Assembly: GCF_000799565.1 (NCBI RefSeq) | Contig: NZ_JUHB01000001.1 | Coordinates: 2,049,501 to 2,113,500 of the forward strand | DNA length: 64,000 nt | Direction: 5' to 3' | Source: Cellulophaga sp. Hel_I_12 | GTDB lineage: Bacteria; Bacteroidota; Bacteroidia; Flavobacteriales; Flavobacteriaceae | Part shown: positions 26,890 through 35,369 of the stretch, piece by piece | Position numbering within the stretch: position 1 is the stretch's first letter | Layout of the letters: the number at the start of each line of letters is the position of its first letter | Position numbers and translations under genes: made by a program | The notes under the pieces: model-generated | The model's database searches: none | Seen by the model: the letters and a program-made list of their open reading frames with translations, nothing else | What the model was told of the DNA's origin: nothing

Positions 26890-27486
26890 ATGAACGTAAA
26901 AAAAGTAAGCAAATCATTATATCCCAAATATTGGGCAGGTCGCATTCCTATCTACTTGTTTATGGGGATTATTCCTCTATTGACTGGGATAATGTATTTA
27001 AGCCTTTACTTCAGTACCGATGAAAGTTATTTCCAAGATTATAAATATGATTTAAGTGTAACAGAAATAGAATCGTCAATGTCAGAACCTCAATTTATTT
27101 TAGAAATCAAAACTATTGATAAAACAGTAAATGATAGGCTTGATTATGATGCTTGGCTTGATTTTTTAGACAACTATGGCAAGCCTGGACTGCGACAAAG
27201 GGTGTTAAATACCGAGAATTTAAAATACGCCTTTGACAGGATAAAAAAAGAATCTCCAGAATTGAAGTTCTTTTATAATAACGATAAAAAAAAGATAACT
27301 GGTTTAAAGTTTAATGGACATACAATAATATTTCATTACAACCATTTTTTGCTTGGGTTCATAATTACTTTAATAGGATTATTTATGATCATTGGATCAC
27401 TTTATATGATTATCAAAGATCCTAATGAATGGTATAAAAAAATAACCTCCCGTTCCGCTAAGTCCCCCGACTTTGAGGACGACTAA
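26890..27486 (+). CDS. Two-segment membrane protein, unknown, possible second immunity protein
   Basis: A 198-residue protein with two hydrophobic segments (about residues 20-42 and 150-175) flanking a soluble domain of about 105 residues (DKTVNDRLDYDAWLDFLDNY). I recognise no family. It sits in the AT-rich cassette between the toxin-like gene and the repeat cluster. The tail (about SRSAKSPDFEDD) is encoded by GC-rich sequence that looks like part of the adjacent repeats, so the original C-terminus may have been altered. An immunity role against a membrane-acting toxin is a guess from position. Confidence 0.5.
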   Translation: MNVKKVSKSLYPKYWAGRIPIYLFMGIIPLLTGIMYLSLYFSTDESYFQDYKYDLSVTEIESSMSEPQFILEIKTIDKTVNDRLDYDAWLDFLDNYGKPGLRQRVLNTENLKYAFDRIKKESPELKFFYNNDKKKITGLKFNGHTIIFHYNHFLLGFIITLIGLFMIIGSLYMIIKDPNEWYKKITSRSAKSPDFEDD

Positions 27487-27537
27487 GGTACAAACAAAGT
27501 CGAAAAACTAAAATAAACTAAAAAAATAGAAACAAAA

Positions 27538-27579
27538 CAATTCCCCCTTACAAGGGGGTGCCCGCAGGGCGGGGGATGT
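27538..27579. repeat. 42-base GC-rich palindromic element, copy 1
   Basis: This contains CCCCCTT-AC-AAGGGGG and then GCCCGCAGGGC. It matches 33174-33215 at 39 of 42 positions by eye. It lies in the 200-base spacer between the small membrane protein and the DUF559 gene. Confidence 0.7.
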
Positions 27580-27630
27580 AAAATGCTAAACACAACTAGT
27601 ACGTAAAAATGAGTAGCAATTAATAAACAT

Positions 27631-27671
27631 AACACCAACACCCCTATAGTCCCCTCAAGGGGACAAGTGTT
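27631..27671. repeat. Palindromic element upstream of the DUF559 gene
   Basis: GTCCCC-TCAA-GGGGAC (27649-27664) is enclosed by an outer AACAC / GTGTT pair. It is of the same general kind as the other GC-rich palindromes here and lies 15 bases before the DUF559 start codon. Confidence 0.5.
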
Positions 27672-27686
27672 AGTAGAAAAATATCG

Positions 27687-28082
27687 ATGACAAAAAAACG
27701 CAACAACATAATACCCTATAACCCTAAGCTAAAAGCCTATGCTAGACAGTTGCGTACTAATAGCACCTTATCTGAAGTTTTACTTTGGCAAAAAATAAAA
27801 GGGAAAGCATTAGGGGTACAATTTCATAGGCAAGTACCCATCAATGAATTTATAGTAGATTTTTATTGTCATGAAATACAGCTCACTATAGAAATAGATG
27901 GCAGTAGCCACGACAACAAATATGATTATGATTGTAAACGCCAAAACGTTTTAGAAACAAAAGGCGTGCAATTTATACGCTTCACGAATAATGAAATAAA
28001 CAAACAACTATTTAGTGTTTTACTAGCTCTAGAAGATAAAATAGTAGACTTAATGAACAGCAATCATAACCAACAATTATGA
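27687..28082 (+). CDS. DUF559 domain protein, putative endonuclease
   Basis: A 131-residue protein of the DUF559 family (PF04480), which has a PD-(D/E)xK restriction-endonuclease-like fold related to Vsr repair nucleases. LRTNSTLSEVLLWQKIKGKAL leads into the core GVQFHRQVPINEFIVDFYC, where the Asp is a likely metal ligand, and TIEIDGSSHD supplies the E-x-D part. VLETKGVQFIRFTNNEI ends the fold. Activity and target are unproven for most members. It is flanked upstream by GC-rich palindromes and overlaps the next gene by 4 bases (ATGA). I recall DUF559 genes close to such repeats in other Flavobacteriia, so it may be a repeat-associated passenger. Confidence 0.85.
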   Translation: MTKKRNNIIPYNPKLKAYARQLRTNSTLSEVLLWQKIKGKALGVQFHRQVPINEFIVDFYCHEIQLTIEIDGSSHDNKYDYDCKRQNVLETKGVQFIRFTNNEINKQLFSVLLALEDKIVDLMNSNHNQQL

Positions 28083-31000
28083 CTAAAAAATACATATATA
28101 CAATTTCACTACTGTGGAGCTTTCTGCTTAGCACAACAATACACGCTAAGCATTACACATCTCGTGCTGAGCGTCCTGTGCTAAGCGAAGCCAAAGTAAG
28201 TCGAAGCGTAGAATGGGGATTAAGGGGGATGTTATACACTGTTTCTACAACACCAACCGATTCGGTAAAAGTTAAAAAAACAAATACTAGCCAATTAACC
28301 TATTTACAGCAATTAAATAAGGTGTACTCGAGAAGTTCAGCTACTACGAGTACAGCCCTGCCTATAGGAAGTCCCACTTCGGCAAGCTCGGCGCACCGCC
28401 TCAAAGAAACAATTATTGATGTAAATAATTCCCCCTTAGAAACAGTAAAGAGGCATAGAACTTTTCCAAGCCTACAAGAAAATCAAAACTTGACTACCGG
28501 ACAATCAGGTTTCAACTTCCCTTTAGCAACTAGAAAACCCGAATTTACGGAGAAATATATCGCAGCTAATTTCAGCAAAAACCCGAAAGTAGACACCTTA
28601 GTAGCTCAAGCCAAAAAAGCATTTGACCAACTAAAAAAATTAGGCAATTTTGTGGATATTATCACAGGTAAAGAACTACTAGAATTACCCGTAGGCTTGC
28701 GTAAAAAAGATTCTACCTCTCAAAATAGCGTAGAATTAGCGATTGTAGAAGTAAAATTCACCCCTCAATATGCCGAATTTAAAGCCTGGGGTAAACTAAG
28801 CATTCCACAAAAAGGGCCCAATGGAGAGCCACAACGAGAACTTTATTTTGGCGCAGAAGGCATTAAACTATCCCATGACGGGGCATTGTTGGGCGATATG
28901 AAATTGGTGTTGTTAGGCGATCAAGCGATTCCTATGCAAGGCGATAATTGGCTCTTGACCTTGAAAGGAGGTATCAATCTTGAAACAGGAGTTTTTGGTG
29001 ACCAATCGTATATAGAATTCGACTGTGCGGGTCTAAAAGGTATTGGCTTAGAAGGTGACCTACGTATTTCGCGTCAGGTATTGCTGCCGATTACCAGTGG
29101 TGGTAATTACACCTGTGGCGATAAGATTGAGAATAAATACCTAAAAGATCAAGAAGGAGTGGTTAATAACAAATGTTATGTCGGGACCAGCTTTAGCGTT
29201 CAAGCCAATGGATGGAATGACATTCTACTGGAAGTAAGCTTACCCAAATTTGAAGTAGTGGGACTCAAAGGATGGGGCTTTAATGTACAGAGAGCTGTTC
29301 TCGATTTAAGTGATACCAAAAATGCTTCTGGTATTAAGTTTCCCGAAGAGTACAAATCTCTTTACAATAATGCGACCCGCAAGTTATGGCGCGGCTTTTA
29401 TGCAAAAGAAATAAGTATTACGCTTCCGAAAGGTATTGAAAATACTAAAACTTCAGATGGTCGTGTACAATTTGGCGCAGAACATTTGATTATAGACAGC
29501 CAGGGCGTTTCAGGTACTTTTTATGGTGAAAATGTATTGAACAAAGGTGATGGTACGGCTGGAAAATGGGCGTTTTCAGTGAGCGATGTGAGCATAAGCT
29601 TAGCCATGAACGCTGTTACAGGTGGCGCTATGGCCGGTGAAATTGCTGTTCCTATCTTAAAGGAGGCTATGGAGTATGAAGGCTATATAGCGGCTACTGG
29701 TTGGGGACTAGAAGTTGGCAGAAAAAGTAATTATCAAGCACCAGTATTTTTAGGTGAGATTTTCCTAGAACGCAATTCAAAAATAGGGATTGATGTCAAG
29801 GATGGTAATGTGTACCCGTTTGCGCACTTGACAGGACAATTATCTGTAGTTGGTAAAATCAACCAAAAAGAAGGTGAAGAACCACCTACACCCGAAGACA
29901 TAGCAAACGATACTAAAGGTTTTTCTTTCCCAGGAATTGTTTTTGAAGAACTTGCCTTAGAAACCGAACCCGGCAAAAAGCCGATTAGCGCAAAATCATT
30001 TGGTTTTACGGGGGATATGAAATTAATGGGTTTCCCTGCATCAGTATCTAAATTAGCTTTAGTAACTCCGGCTAATGAACTGGGTTTATCATTCGATTTA
30101 AGCATAAACCTTGATGGAGATGGCTCGCACGCGACGACGAGCATGAATATTATCGGAAAACTTGACGAGGGTGCTAAAATTCAAGAATGGAAATTTAAAA
30201 GTGTAAAAATTGAAGGTATTGAAATAGACTACAAAAAAAGTGGTATAGCACTTAAAGGGAGTTTAGAAATCATGGAAGACCATAGTTGGTATGGTGATGG
30301 ATTTAGAGGTGATTTAACAGCCACTATAAAAGACCTTGATTTTACAGCCAAAGGAAAAGCAATATTCGGAAATAAAGATTTTAGGTATTGGAATATAGAC
30401 ATATGGACTGAGGATAACACTTCACCTCAGAAAAACAAACTACTCATCACTGCTTTTGCAGGTGGTATTTCTTATAAGATGAAAAAATCTAGAGGAAATA
30501 ATGATGGTTTTTCTCCTTCATCTGCAGTATACCGTCCTAATATAGACTATGGTTTGGGGGTCAGAGCTGGAGTCGCTATAAGTGCTCAGAACAAAAGTGC
30601 CTTTAACGGTCGAGCCTATTTAGATATGGAATTCAACACCCATGGCGGACTCAACCGCATTGGATTTACGGGGCAAGGCACCTTTATGAGCGATTATGAA
30701 AGTGGCTTTTCAAGTGGTACCGAAGGAATGGGCGCTTTAGAAAAAACACTTGAAAAAGTAGAAGGTTTTATTGAAAAAAACGAAGCTAAAATTGCTAAAC
30801 TAATGAAAGATGGCAATTATATGGAAGTTGCTCAAGAGGCCATTCCACAATCTGATGTCGCCGATAAAGGAAGCATTGGGGTGTATGTTGGAATTGAAAA
30901 AGATTTTGTAAACAACACCTTTGATGGAGAGTTCGAGTTGTATCTTGACCTAGAAGGTATCCGCGGTGGCGGTGCTAATAATTTAGCAGGTTATGCAAAA

Positions 31001-33139
31001 ATGCATACCAGCCCTGAAGATTGGTACATCTACATAGGCACACCTCAACAACGAATTTCACTGGTATTTTCAATCCAAGCTTTCGAAGTAGAAGTGGGTG
31101 GATATTTTATGACAGGCACCAAACTACCTTCACAATTAGATCCGCACCCGCAAGTAGTGAAAATATTAGGTAGCGATATGCTCAATAATAATCGGCGAGA
31201 AAACCAGTTGCAGGCGGCTAAGGGTTTTGCCTTCGGACTTAATTTTATCTATCGCCAAAATTACAGCTTCGCTATATTTTATGCTTCATTAGAAGCGGGT
31301 GCCGGTTTTGACGTCATGCATGCCTATTATCCCGATGCGAAGTGCGTTGGCAGACCAGGACCCATTGGTAACGATGGTTGGTATTCTATGGGGCAAGTCT
31401 ACGCTTACCTCTATGGAGAATTTGGCGTGCAAGTAAACTTAGTATTCATAAAAGGAAAGTTTCAAATTGCGGAGGCAGGTGTGGCTGCAATGTTGAGAGG
31501 TCAATTTCCTAATCCTTTATACATACAGGGCTATGTGGGCATGTATTACAATATTTTAGGAGGGCTCGTTTCTGGACGTATGCGCCTAAAGGTAGAAATG
31601 GGCGAAGAATGTGAATTGGAAAACATCAATAATGCCGTCGGTGTACCGATGATTTCTGATGTGACCCCAGCCGATAAAAGTGATGATGTTTCTGTTTTTG
31701 CAGCACCACAAGCTGTATTTAATTATGCCGCGAACCAAAGTTTTGATGTAGAATTAGATGAAGGAAAACGTACTTTCAAATTACAATTGAAAAACTTTAC
31801 CGCCACATCGGAAGGAAAAACCTTAGCGGGAGCATTAGAATGGAATGATACGAATGATGCGGTAACCTTTAAACCTGCTGAAACATTACCTTCTGAAAAG
31901 GAAATACAACTTGTCGTTGAAGTTAGTTTTGACGAAAAAATAGGTGGTAATTTTCAAACCATGGTCGAAAATGGAAAGCCTGTTGTTGAGAAAAAAGAAG
32001 TTGTTTTTATAACAGATAAAGCACCTGATCATATTCCGCTAGAAAATATCGTGTACATGTATCCTGTTTTAGAACAGCAAAGCTTTTATCCTGAAGAGTT
32101 TGATAAAGGCTATGTAAAAATGAAAACACCTCAGCATTATCTCTTTGAAAGTGGGTATGAAATGCGGGCAGAATTTGCTAATATCAACACGGGGCTAGCC
32201 ATTCGCTCTAATTTATCCTATGATCGTAGTAAAGCAACTATTTTTTATGAGGTTCCTGATATGATGTTAAATGTGCCTTACACCTTAAATTTAATTGCGT
32301 TTCCTCCAGGTACTGAAATACAACAAGAAGTAACTATTGTAAAAGAAGATGTATTTACCGATGCCGAAAGTGGCGATACCAATTGGTTCGATGTTGCTTC
32401 AAATACACAAAATAAAGAAACCGTAAATACCTCTGGGTCTGCTGTAGTTGCCAGCAAGAAAGCAAATAATGTGATTCTGGCTAACGGAGCACCGAAATCT
32501 ATTTTAGCGTACAGCTTTAAAACTAGTAAACACGAATCTTTTAAGGATAAAATCCGTGACCTATCGGTAGTTGATAATTTAACCAACTTTATATATGCCG
32601 ATGTTCATTCGCTTTCTATAAAAGTGGCAGATTATGAATACCTAGACAAGCTAGAAGTACTAGGTGGTAAATATACCGAATCAATCCCTTTGGTGTATGC
32701 ACAGGCTATTTTAGATGACCAATATTATAAGCGAATAATTTATCCCTTACTGTACGAAAATTATCCTTTAGATGGAGATATTCGTGTTAACCGAGAGGAA
32801 GAATTGTTAGGTATTCCTCCAATACGTTCTTTTTACGTGGGCAATGAATATTTGGCTAATTTAGAGAACAATCCAAATTCCCCTTGGGTGAAAAATAGGA
32901 TTCCCTTTGTTTATAATATGCCTTACCAGTATAAATCAGATATGGTGTATTTAAGAAATAGAATTGTAAATCGATACAATAGTACACAAGGCGATCCTGT
33001 AAAATATGAAGCCTATAAATACCTATTACAGAGTTCGTTCCCGCCTTTGCCTTTAGGTAGTTTTAAAGCACAATTAATCTATAGAACACCGGGTAATTTA
33101 TATCAAAAGGGCTACGAGCTTAAATATAAGAATGATTAG
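28079..33139 (+). CDS. Giant all-beta exported protein with SbsA/Ig-like domain, unknown function
   Basis: A 1686-residue protein. A signal peptide ends near TTIHA. Residues of about 29-51 and 99-108 look like translated CTTCGAC/GCTGAGC-type repeats inserted in the gene. From about 200 to 1180 there are many amphipathic beta strands with GxxL and FxGxG patterns (YFGAEGIKLSHDGALLGDMK) and barrel-like stretches (GQVYAYLYGEFGVQVNLVFI). An Ig-like domain of the SbsA type is at about 1195-1290 (DVTPADKSDDVSVFAAPQAV). No T9SS sorting tail is visible. It overlaps the DUF559 gene by 4 bases and precedes the FN3 gene. I infer a cell-surface or outer-membrane structural protein of the same system. Confidence 0.65.
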   Translation: MTKKYIYTISLLWSFLLSTTIHAKHYTSRAERPVLSEAKVSRSVEWGLRGMLYTVSTTPTDSVKVKKTNTSQLTYLQQLNKVYSRSSATTSTALPIGSPTSASSAHRLKETIIDVNNSPLETVKRHRTFPSLQENQNLTTGQSGFNFPLATRKPEFTEKYIAANFSKNPKVDTLVAQAKKAFDQLKKLGNFVDIITGKELLELPVGLRKKDSTSQNSVELAIVEVKFTPQYAEFKAWGKLSIPQKGPNGEPQRELYFGAEGIKLSHDGALLGDMKLVLLGDQAIPMQGDNWLLTLKGGINLETGVFGDQSYIEFDCAGLKGIGLEGDLRISRQVLLPITSGGNYTCGDKIENKYLKDQEGVVNNKCYVGTSFSVQANGWNDILLEVSLPKFEVVGLKGWGFNVQRAVLDLSDTKNASGIKFPEEYKSLYNNATRKLWRGFYAKEISITLPKGIENTKTSDGRVQFGAEHLIIDSQGVSGTFYGENVLNKGDGTAGKWAFSVSDVSISLAMNAVTGGAMAGEIAVPILKEAMEYEGYIAATGWGLEVGRKSNYQAPVFLGEIFLERNSKIGIDVKDGNVYPFAHLTGQLSVVGKINQKEGEEPPTPEDIANDTKGFSFPGIVFEELALETEPGKKPISAKSFGFTGDMKLMGFPASVSKLALVTPANELGLSFDLSINLDGDGSHATTSMNIIGKLDEGAKIQEWKFKSVKIEGIEIDYKKSGIALKGSLEIMEDHSWYGDGFRGDLTATIKDLDFTAKGKAIFGNKDFRYWNIDIWTEDNTSPQKNKLLITAFAGGISYKMKKSRGNNDGFSPSSAVYRPNIDYGLGVRAGVAISAQNKSAFNGRAYLDMEFNTHGGLNRIGFTGQGTFMSDYESGFSSGTEGMGALEKTLEKVEGFIEKNEAKIAKLMKDGNYMEVAQEAIPQSDVADKGSIGVYVGIEKDFVNNTFDGEFELYLDLEGIRGGGANNLAGYAKMHTSPEDWYIYIGTPQQRISLVFSIQAFEVEVGGYFMTGTKLPSQLDPHPQVVKILGSDMLNNNRRENQLQAAKGFAFGLNFIYRQNYSFAIFYASLEAGAGFDVMHAYYPDAKCVGRPGPIGNDGWYSMGQVYAYLYGEFGVQVNLVFIKGKFQIAEAGVAAMLRGQFPNPLYIQGYVGMYYNILGGLVSGRMRLKVEMGEECELENINNAVGVPMISDVTPADKSDDVSVFAAPQAVFNYAANQSFDVELDEGKRTFKLQLKNFTATSEGKTLAGALEWNDTNDAVTFKPAETLPSEKEIQLVVEVSFDEKIGGNFQTMVENGKPVVEKKEVVFITDKAPDHIPLENIVYMYPVLEQQSFYPEEFDKGYVKMKTPQHYLFESGYEMRAEFANINTGLAIRSNLSYDRSKATIFYEVPDMMLNVPYTLNLIAFPPGTEIQQEVTIVKEDVFTDAESGDTNWFDVASNTQNKETVNTSGSAVVASKKANNVILANGAPKSILAYSFKTSKHESFKDKIRDLSVVDNLTNFIYADVHSLSIKVADYEYLDKLEVLGGKYTESIPLVYAQAILDDQYYKRIIYPLLYENYPLDGDIRVNREEELLGIPPIRSFYVGNEYLANLENNPNSPWVKNRIPFVYNMPYQYKSDMVYLRNRIVNRYNSTQGDPVKYEAYKYLLQSSFPPLPLGSFKAQLIYRTPGNLYQKGYELKYKND
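28163..28210 (+). repeat. Interspersed repeat inside the coding sequence
   Basis: GCTGAGCGTCCTGTGCTAAG followed by CGAAGCCAAAGTAAGTCGAAG resembles the intergenic GTCCTGAGCGAAGTCGAAG-type repeat of Flavobacteriia. It is read in frame as residues 29-44 of the 1686-residue protein. A second, shorter match (CACTTCGGCAAGCTCGGCGC) is at 28375-28394. Confidence 0.5.
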
Positions 33140-33215
33140 CCCCCTAACCCCCAAAGGGGAATTATTGCGCAAACAATTCCCACTTATAAGGGGTTGCCCG
33201 CAGGGCGGGGGATGT
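33137..33215. repeat. GC-rich repeat pair, including copy 2 of the 42-base element
   Basis: The segment starts at the TAG stop of the 1686-residue gene with CCCCCTAACCCCCAAAGGGG. It continues with the 42-base element (33174-33215), which differs from 27538-27579 at three positions. Confidence 0.7.
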
Positions 33216-33240
33216 TTTGAATGTTGAAACAAACGCAAAG

Positions 33241-33282
33241 CGGTAAGCGGTAAGCGGTAAGCGGTAAGCGGTAAGCGGTAAG
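33241..33282 (+). repeat. Tandem repeat (CGGTAAG)x6 upstream of the FN3 gene
   Basis: Six exact head-to-tail copies of the 7-base unit CGGTAAG, followed by TAAG and an A-rich stretch, end 20 bases before the ATG at 33303. Such a simple repeat can change copy number by slippage and would alter the leader or promoter spacing of the gene. Confidence 0.85.
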
Positions 33283-33302
33283 TAAGAAAAAATAAAAAAA
33301 TA

Positions 33303-35366
33303 ATGAAATACAGTATCATCATCTTATTAGTATTTACAAGCTTTTTAAAAGCTCAGGAGACTAGGCCTACCGTTCAAGTTCTTGCGCGTTCTTTGCCGAA
33401 TAAGGTATTGTTACGTTGGGCAGTAGATCAGCCCTTGGCATGGAAAAAAGCAAATGAATACGGGTTTTTAATTGAAAAAAGTACTATTTCTCGCAATGGA
33501 CAGGCCGTCATCCCCATTCAAAAAGAACAACTCATACAAAGCCCCTTACAACCAAAGCCTTTGAGAGATTGGGAAGCACTTGCTACACGTGATCAAAATG
33601 CCGCTGTATTAGCCCAAGCTTTATATGGAGATACCTTTGAAACCGATGCCCCGAGTGATGCTCTAGGGAAAATATATGCTATAAATGATGAACTAGAGCA
33701 ACGCTTTACATTTGGACTTTTAGCCGCTGAGCAAAATTTTGAAGCAGCAAAATTAGCTGCTTGGGCTTTTGAAGATATTAACGTCATTAAAGGGGAACAA
33801 TATGTGTATAAAATTTCGGTTGCCGTTCCTTTGGAGGATACTTTAGAAATTACGGCAGGTACCGTATTTGCTGGACCTGATTTATATGAAGAATTACCAC
33901 AACCAATAGGGCTAGCTGCCGTTTTCGGAGATGGTAATGTACTATTAAGTTGGAACTTTAATTTACTTCAAGGGCTTTATACAAGTTACACCATAGAACG
34001 TTCTTCCGATAATCAAACCTATGACCCACTTAATGCTGTACCCCTATTCAACGCACAAGAAAATGATGGTCAGAGCGAAATTTCTCTATATTACACCGAT
34101 TCTATCCCCAATAATACGGACTTCTATTATCGTATTAAAGGTTTAACTGCTTTCGGGGAAACAGGCCCATCAACAGCACCCCTAAGTGGTAAGGCCGAAA
34201 AAAGTTTGGGCTTTGTACCGCGCATTTATAAAAAAGAAATCCCAACAGACGATTCTGCCATCTTGTATTGGGAATTTGACGAAAAAGGAAATGATTTGAT
34301 CAATGGCTTTGAAATCCGACGCGCTAATTCGGATAAAGGCACTTATGAAACAGTACAAAATAATATTCCAATAACACAACGACAAGTCACAATAAAGAAT
34401 TTAAAACGCGTGAATTATTTTACCGTTGTAGCCCTAGGTAAAAATGGAGTAGCCAGTGAATCCTTTGCCACTTTAGTGCAACCTGTAGATTCTATTCCAC
34501 CTTCACCGCCTACAGGCTTAGAAGCAGTTTTAGACACCATGGGGATCTTAAAATTAAGTTGGACTAAAAATACTGAGGAAGATGTAGCAGGCTATAGAAT
34601 ATTTAAAAGCAATAACCCTGAAGTAGAATTTAGTGAAGTCACAAAAACCACCTTTACAGGGGGAACTTTTGTAGATACTATCCCTATAAAAAACCTAAAT
34701 GAAAAAGTTTATTTTAAACTAAAAGCAGAAGATTATAGGTATAACCGCTCTGACTTTTCTGAGATTTTAATAGTAGATAAACCTGATGTTACGCCGCCTT
34801 CTCCTCCCCTTTTTAAAAATTATAAAGTAACTAGCGAAGGTGTGGAGCTACAATGGATCAATAGTACTAGTACAGATGTTATAGCACATATTTTATATAG
34901 AAAAAATAATACTATGTCTGATAGACAATGGGAAGAAATTAGCGTTTTTACAAGTATTGTAGATAGTATCTACGTGGATAAAAGTATCATTGCGGCCGGA
35001 AATTATGACTATACCATGATAGCCAAGGACAAAGTAGGATTAGAAAGTACTCCAACAGACCCACTCAGTATTACCTGGAACGGATTAAACATAAATGAAG
35101 ATGCTATCAAGCTTTCAGGCACGGTAAATCGTGAGTTGCGTTTTATTAATTTATCATGGAAAATAAAAGATGTGAGCGTTGTAGAATATCGTTTGTATCG
35201 GGGCACCGCTGCCAACGACTTGAAATTATACAAAACCTTCAACGGAGATACCACTAGTTTTAACGATACCACTTTAGACATCAATAGTGACTATTGGTAT
35301 GGCTTGCAGTTAGTATTATCCAATGGAAGAATCTCAGGGATAAAGGGGATTAATTTAAAATATTAG
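33303..35366 (+). CDS. Exported protein with five fibronectin type III domains
   Basis: A 687-residue protein with a signal peptide (MKYSIIILLVFTSFLKAQ). Residues 20-195 are a domain I do not recognise (VQVLARSLPNKVLLRWAVDQ). Five FN3 domains follow, beginning at about 198, 302, 396, 495 and 596; two are preceded by the linker PPSPP. Each has the FN3 core Trp (LSWNF, LYWEF, LSWTK, LQWIN, LSWKI) and a Tyr-rich F-strand. There is no T9SS sorting tail, so it may stay periplasmic or bind a partner. It is 3 bases upstream of the SprB-repeat gene, so the two are co-translated. Adhesion or structural role inferred. Confidence 0.8.
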   Translation: MKYSIIILLVFTSFLKAQETRPTVQVLARSLPNKVLLRWAVDQPLAWKKANEYGFLIEKSTISRNGQAVIPIQKEQLIQSPLQPKPLRDWEALATRDQNAAVLAQALYGDTFETDAPSDALGKIYAINDELEQRFTFGLLAAEQNFEAAKLAAWAFEDINVIKGEQYVYKISVAVPLEDTLEITAGTVFAGPDLYEELPQPIGLAAVFGDGNVLLSWNFNLLQGLYTSYTIERSSDNQTYDPLNAVPLFNAQENDGQSEISLYYTDSIPNNTDFYYRIKGLTAFGETGPSTAPLSGKAEKSLGFVPRIYKKEIPTDDSAILYWEFDEKGNDLINGFEIRRANSDKGTYETVQNNIPITQRQVTIKNLKRVNYFTVVALGKNGVASESFATLVQPVDSIPPSPPTGLEAVLDTMGILKLSWTKNTEEDVAGYRIFKSNNPEVEFSEVTKTTFTGGTFVDTIPIKNLNEKVYFKLKAEDYRYNRSDFSEILIVDKPDVTPPSPPLFKNYKVTSEGVELQWINSTSTDVIAHILYRKNNTMSDRQWEEISVFTSIVDSIYVDKSIIAAGNYDYTMIAKDKVGLESTPTDPLSITWNGLNINEDAIKLSGTVNRELRFINLSWKIKDVSVVEYRLYRGTAANDLKLYKTFNGDTTSFNDTTLDINSDYWYGLQLVLSNGRISGIKGINLKY

Positions 35367-35369
35367 GTT

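Noticed and set aside
33098..33322. 74-residue minus-strand frame with the repeated residues YRLPLTA
   Set aside because: It is the reverse translation of the (CGGTAAG)x6 repeat and the GC-rich element, not a gene.
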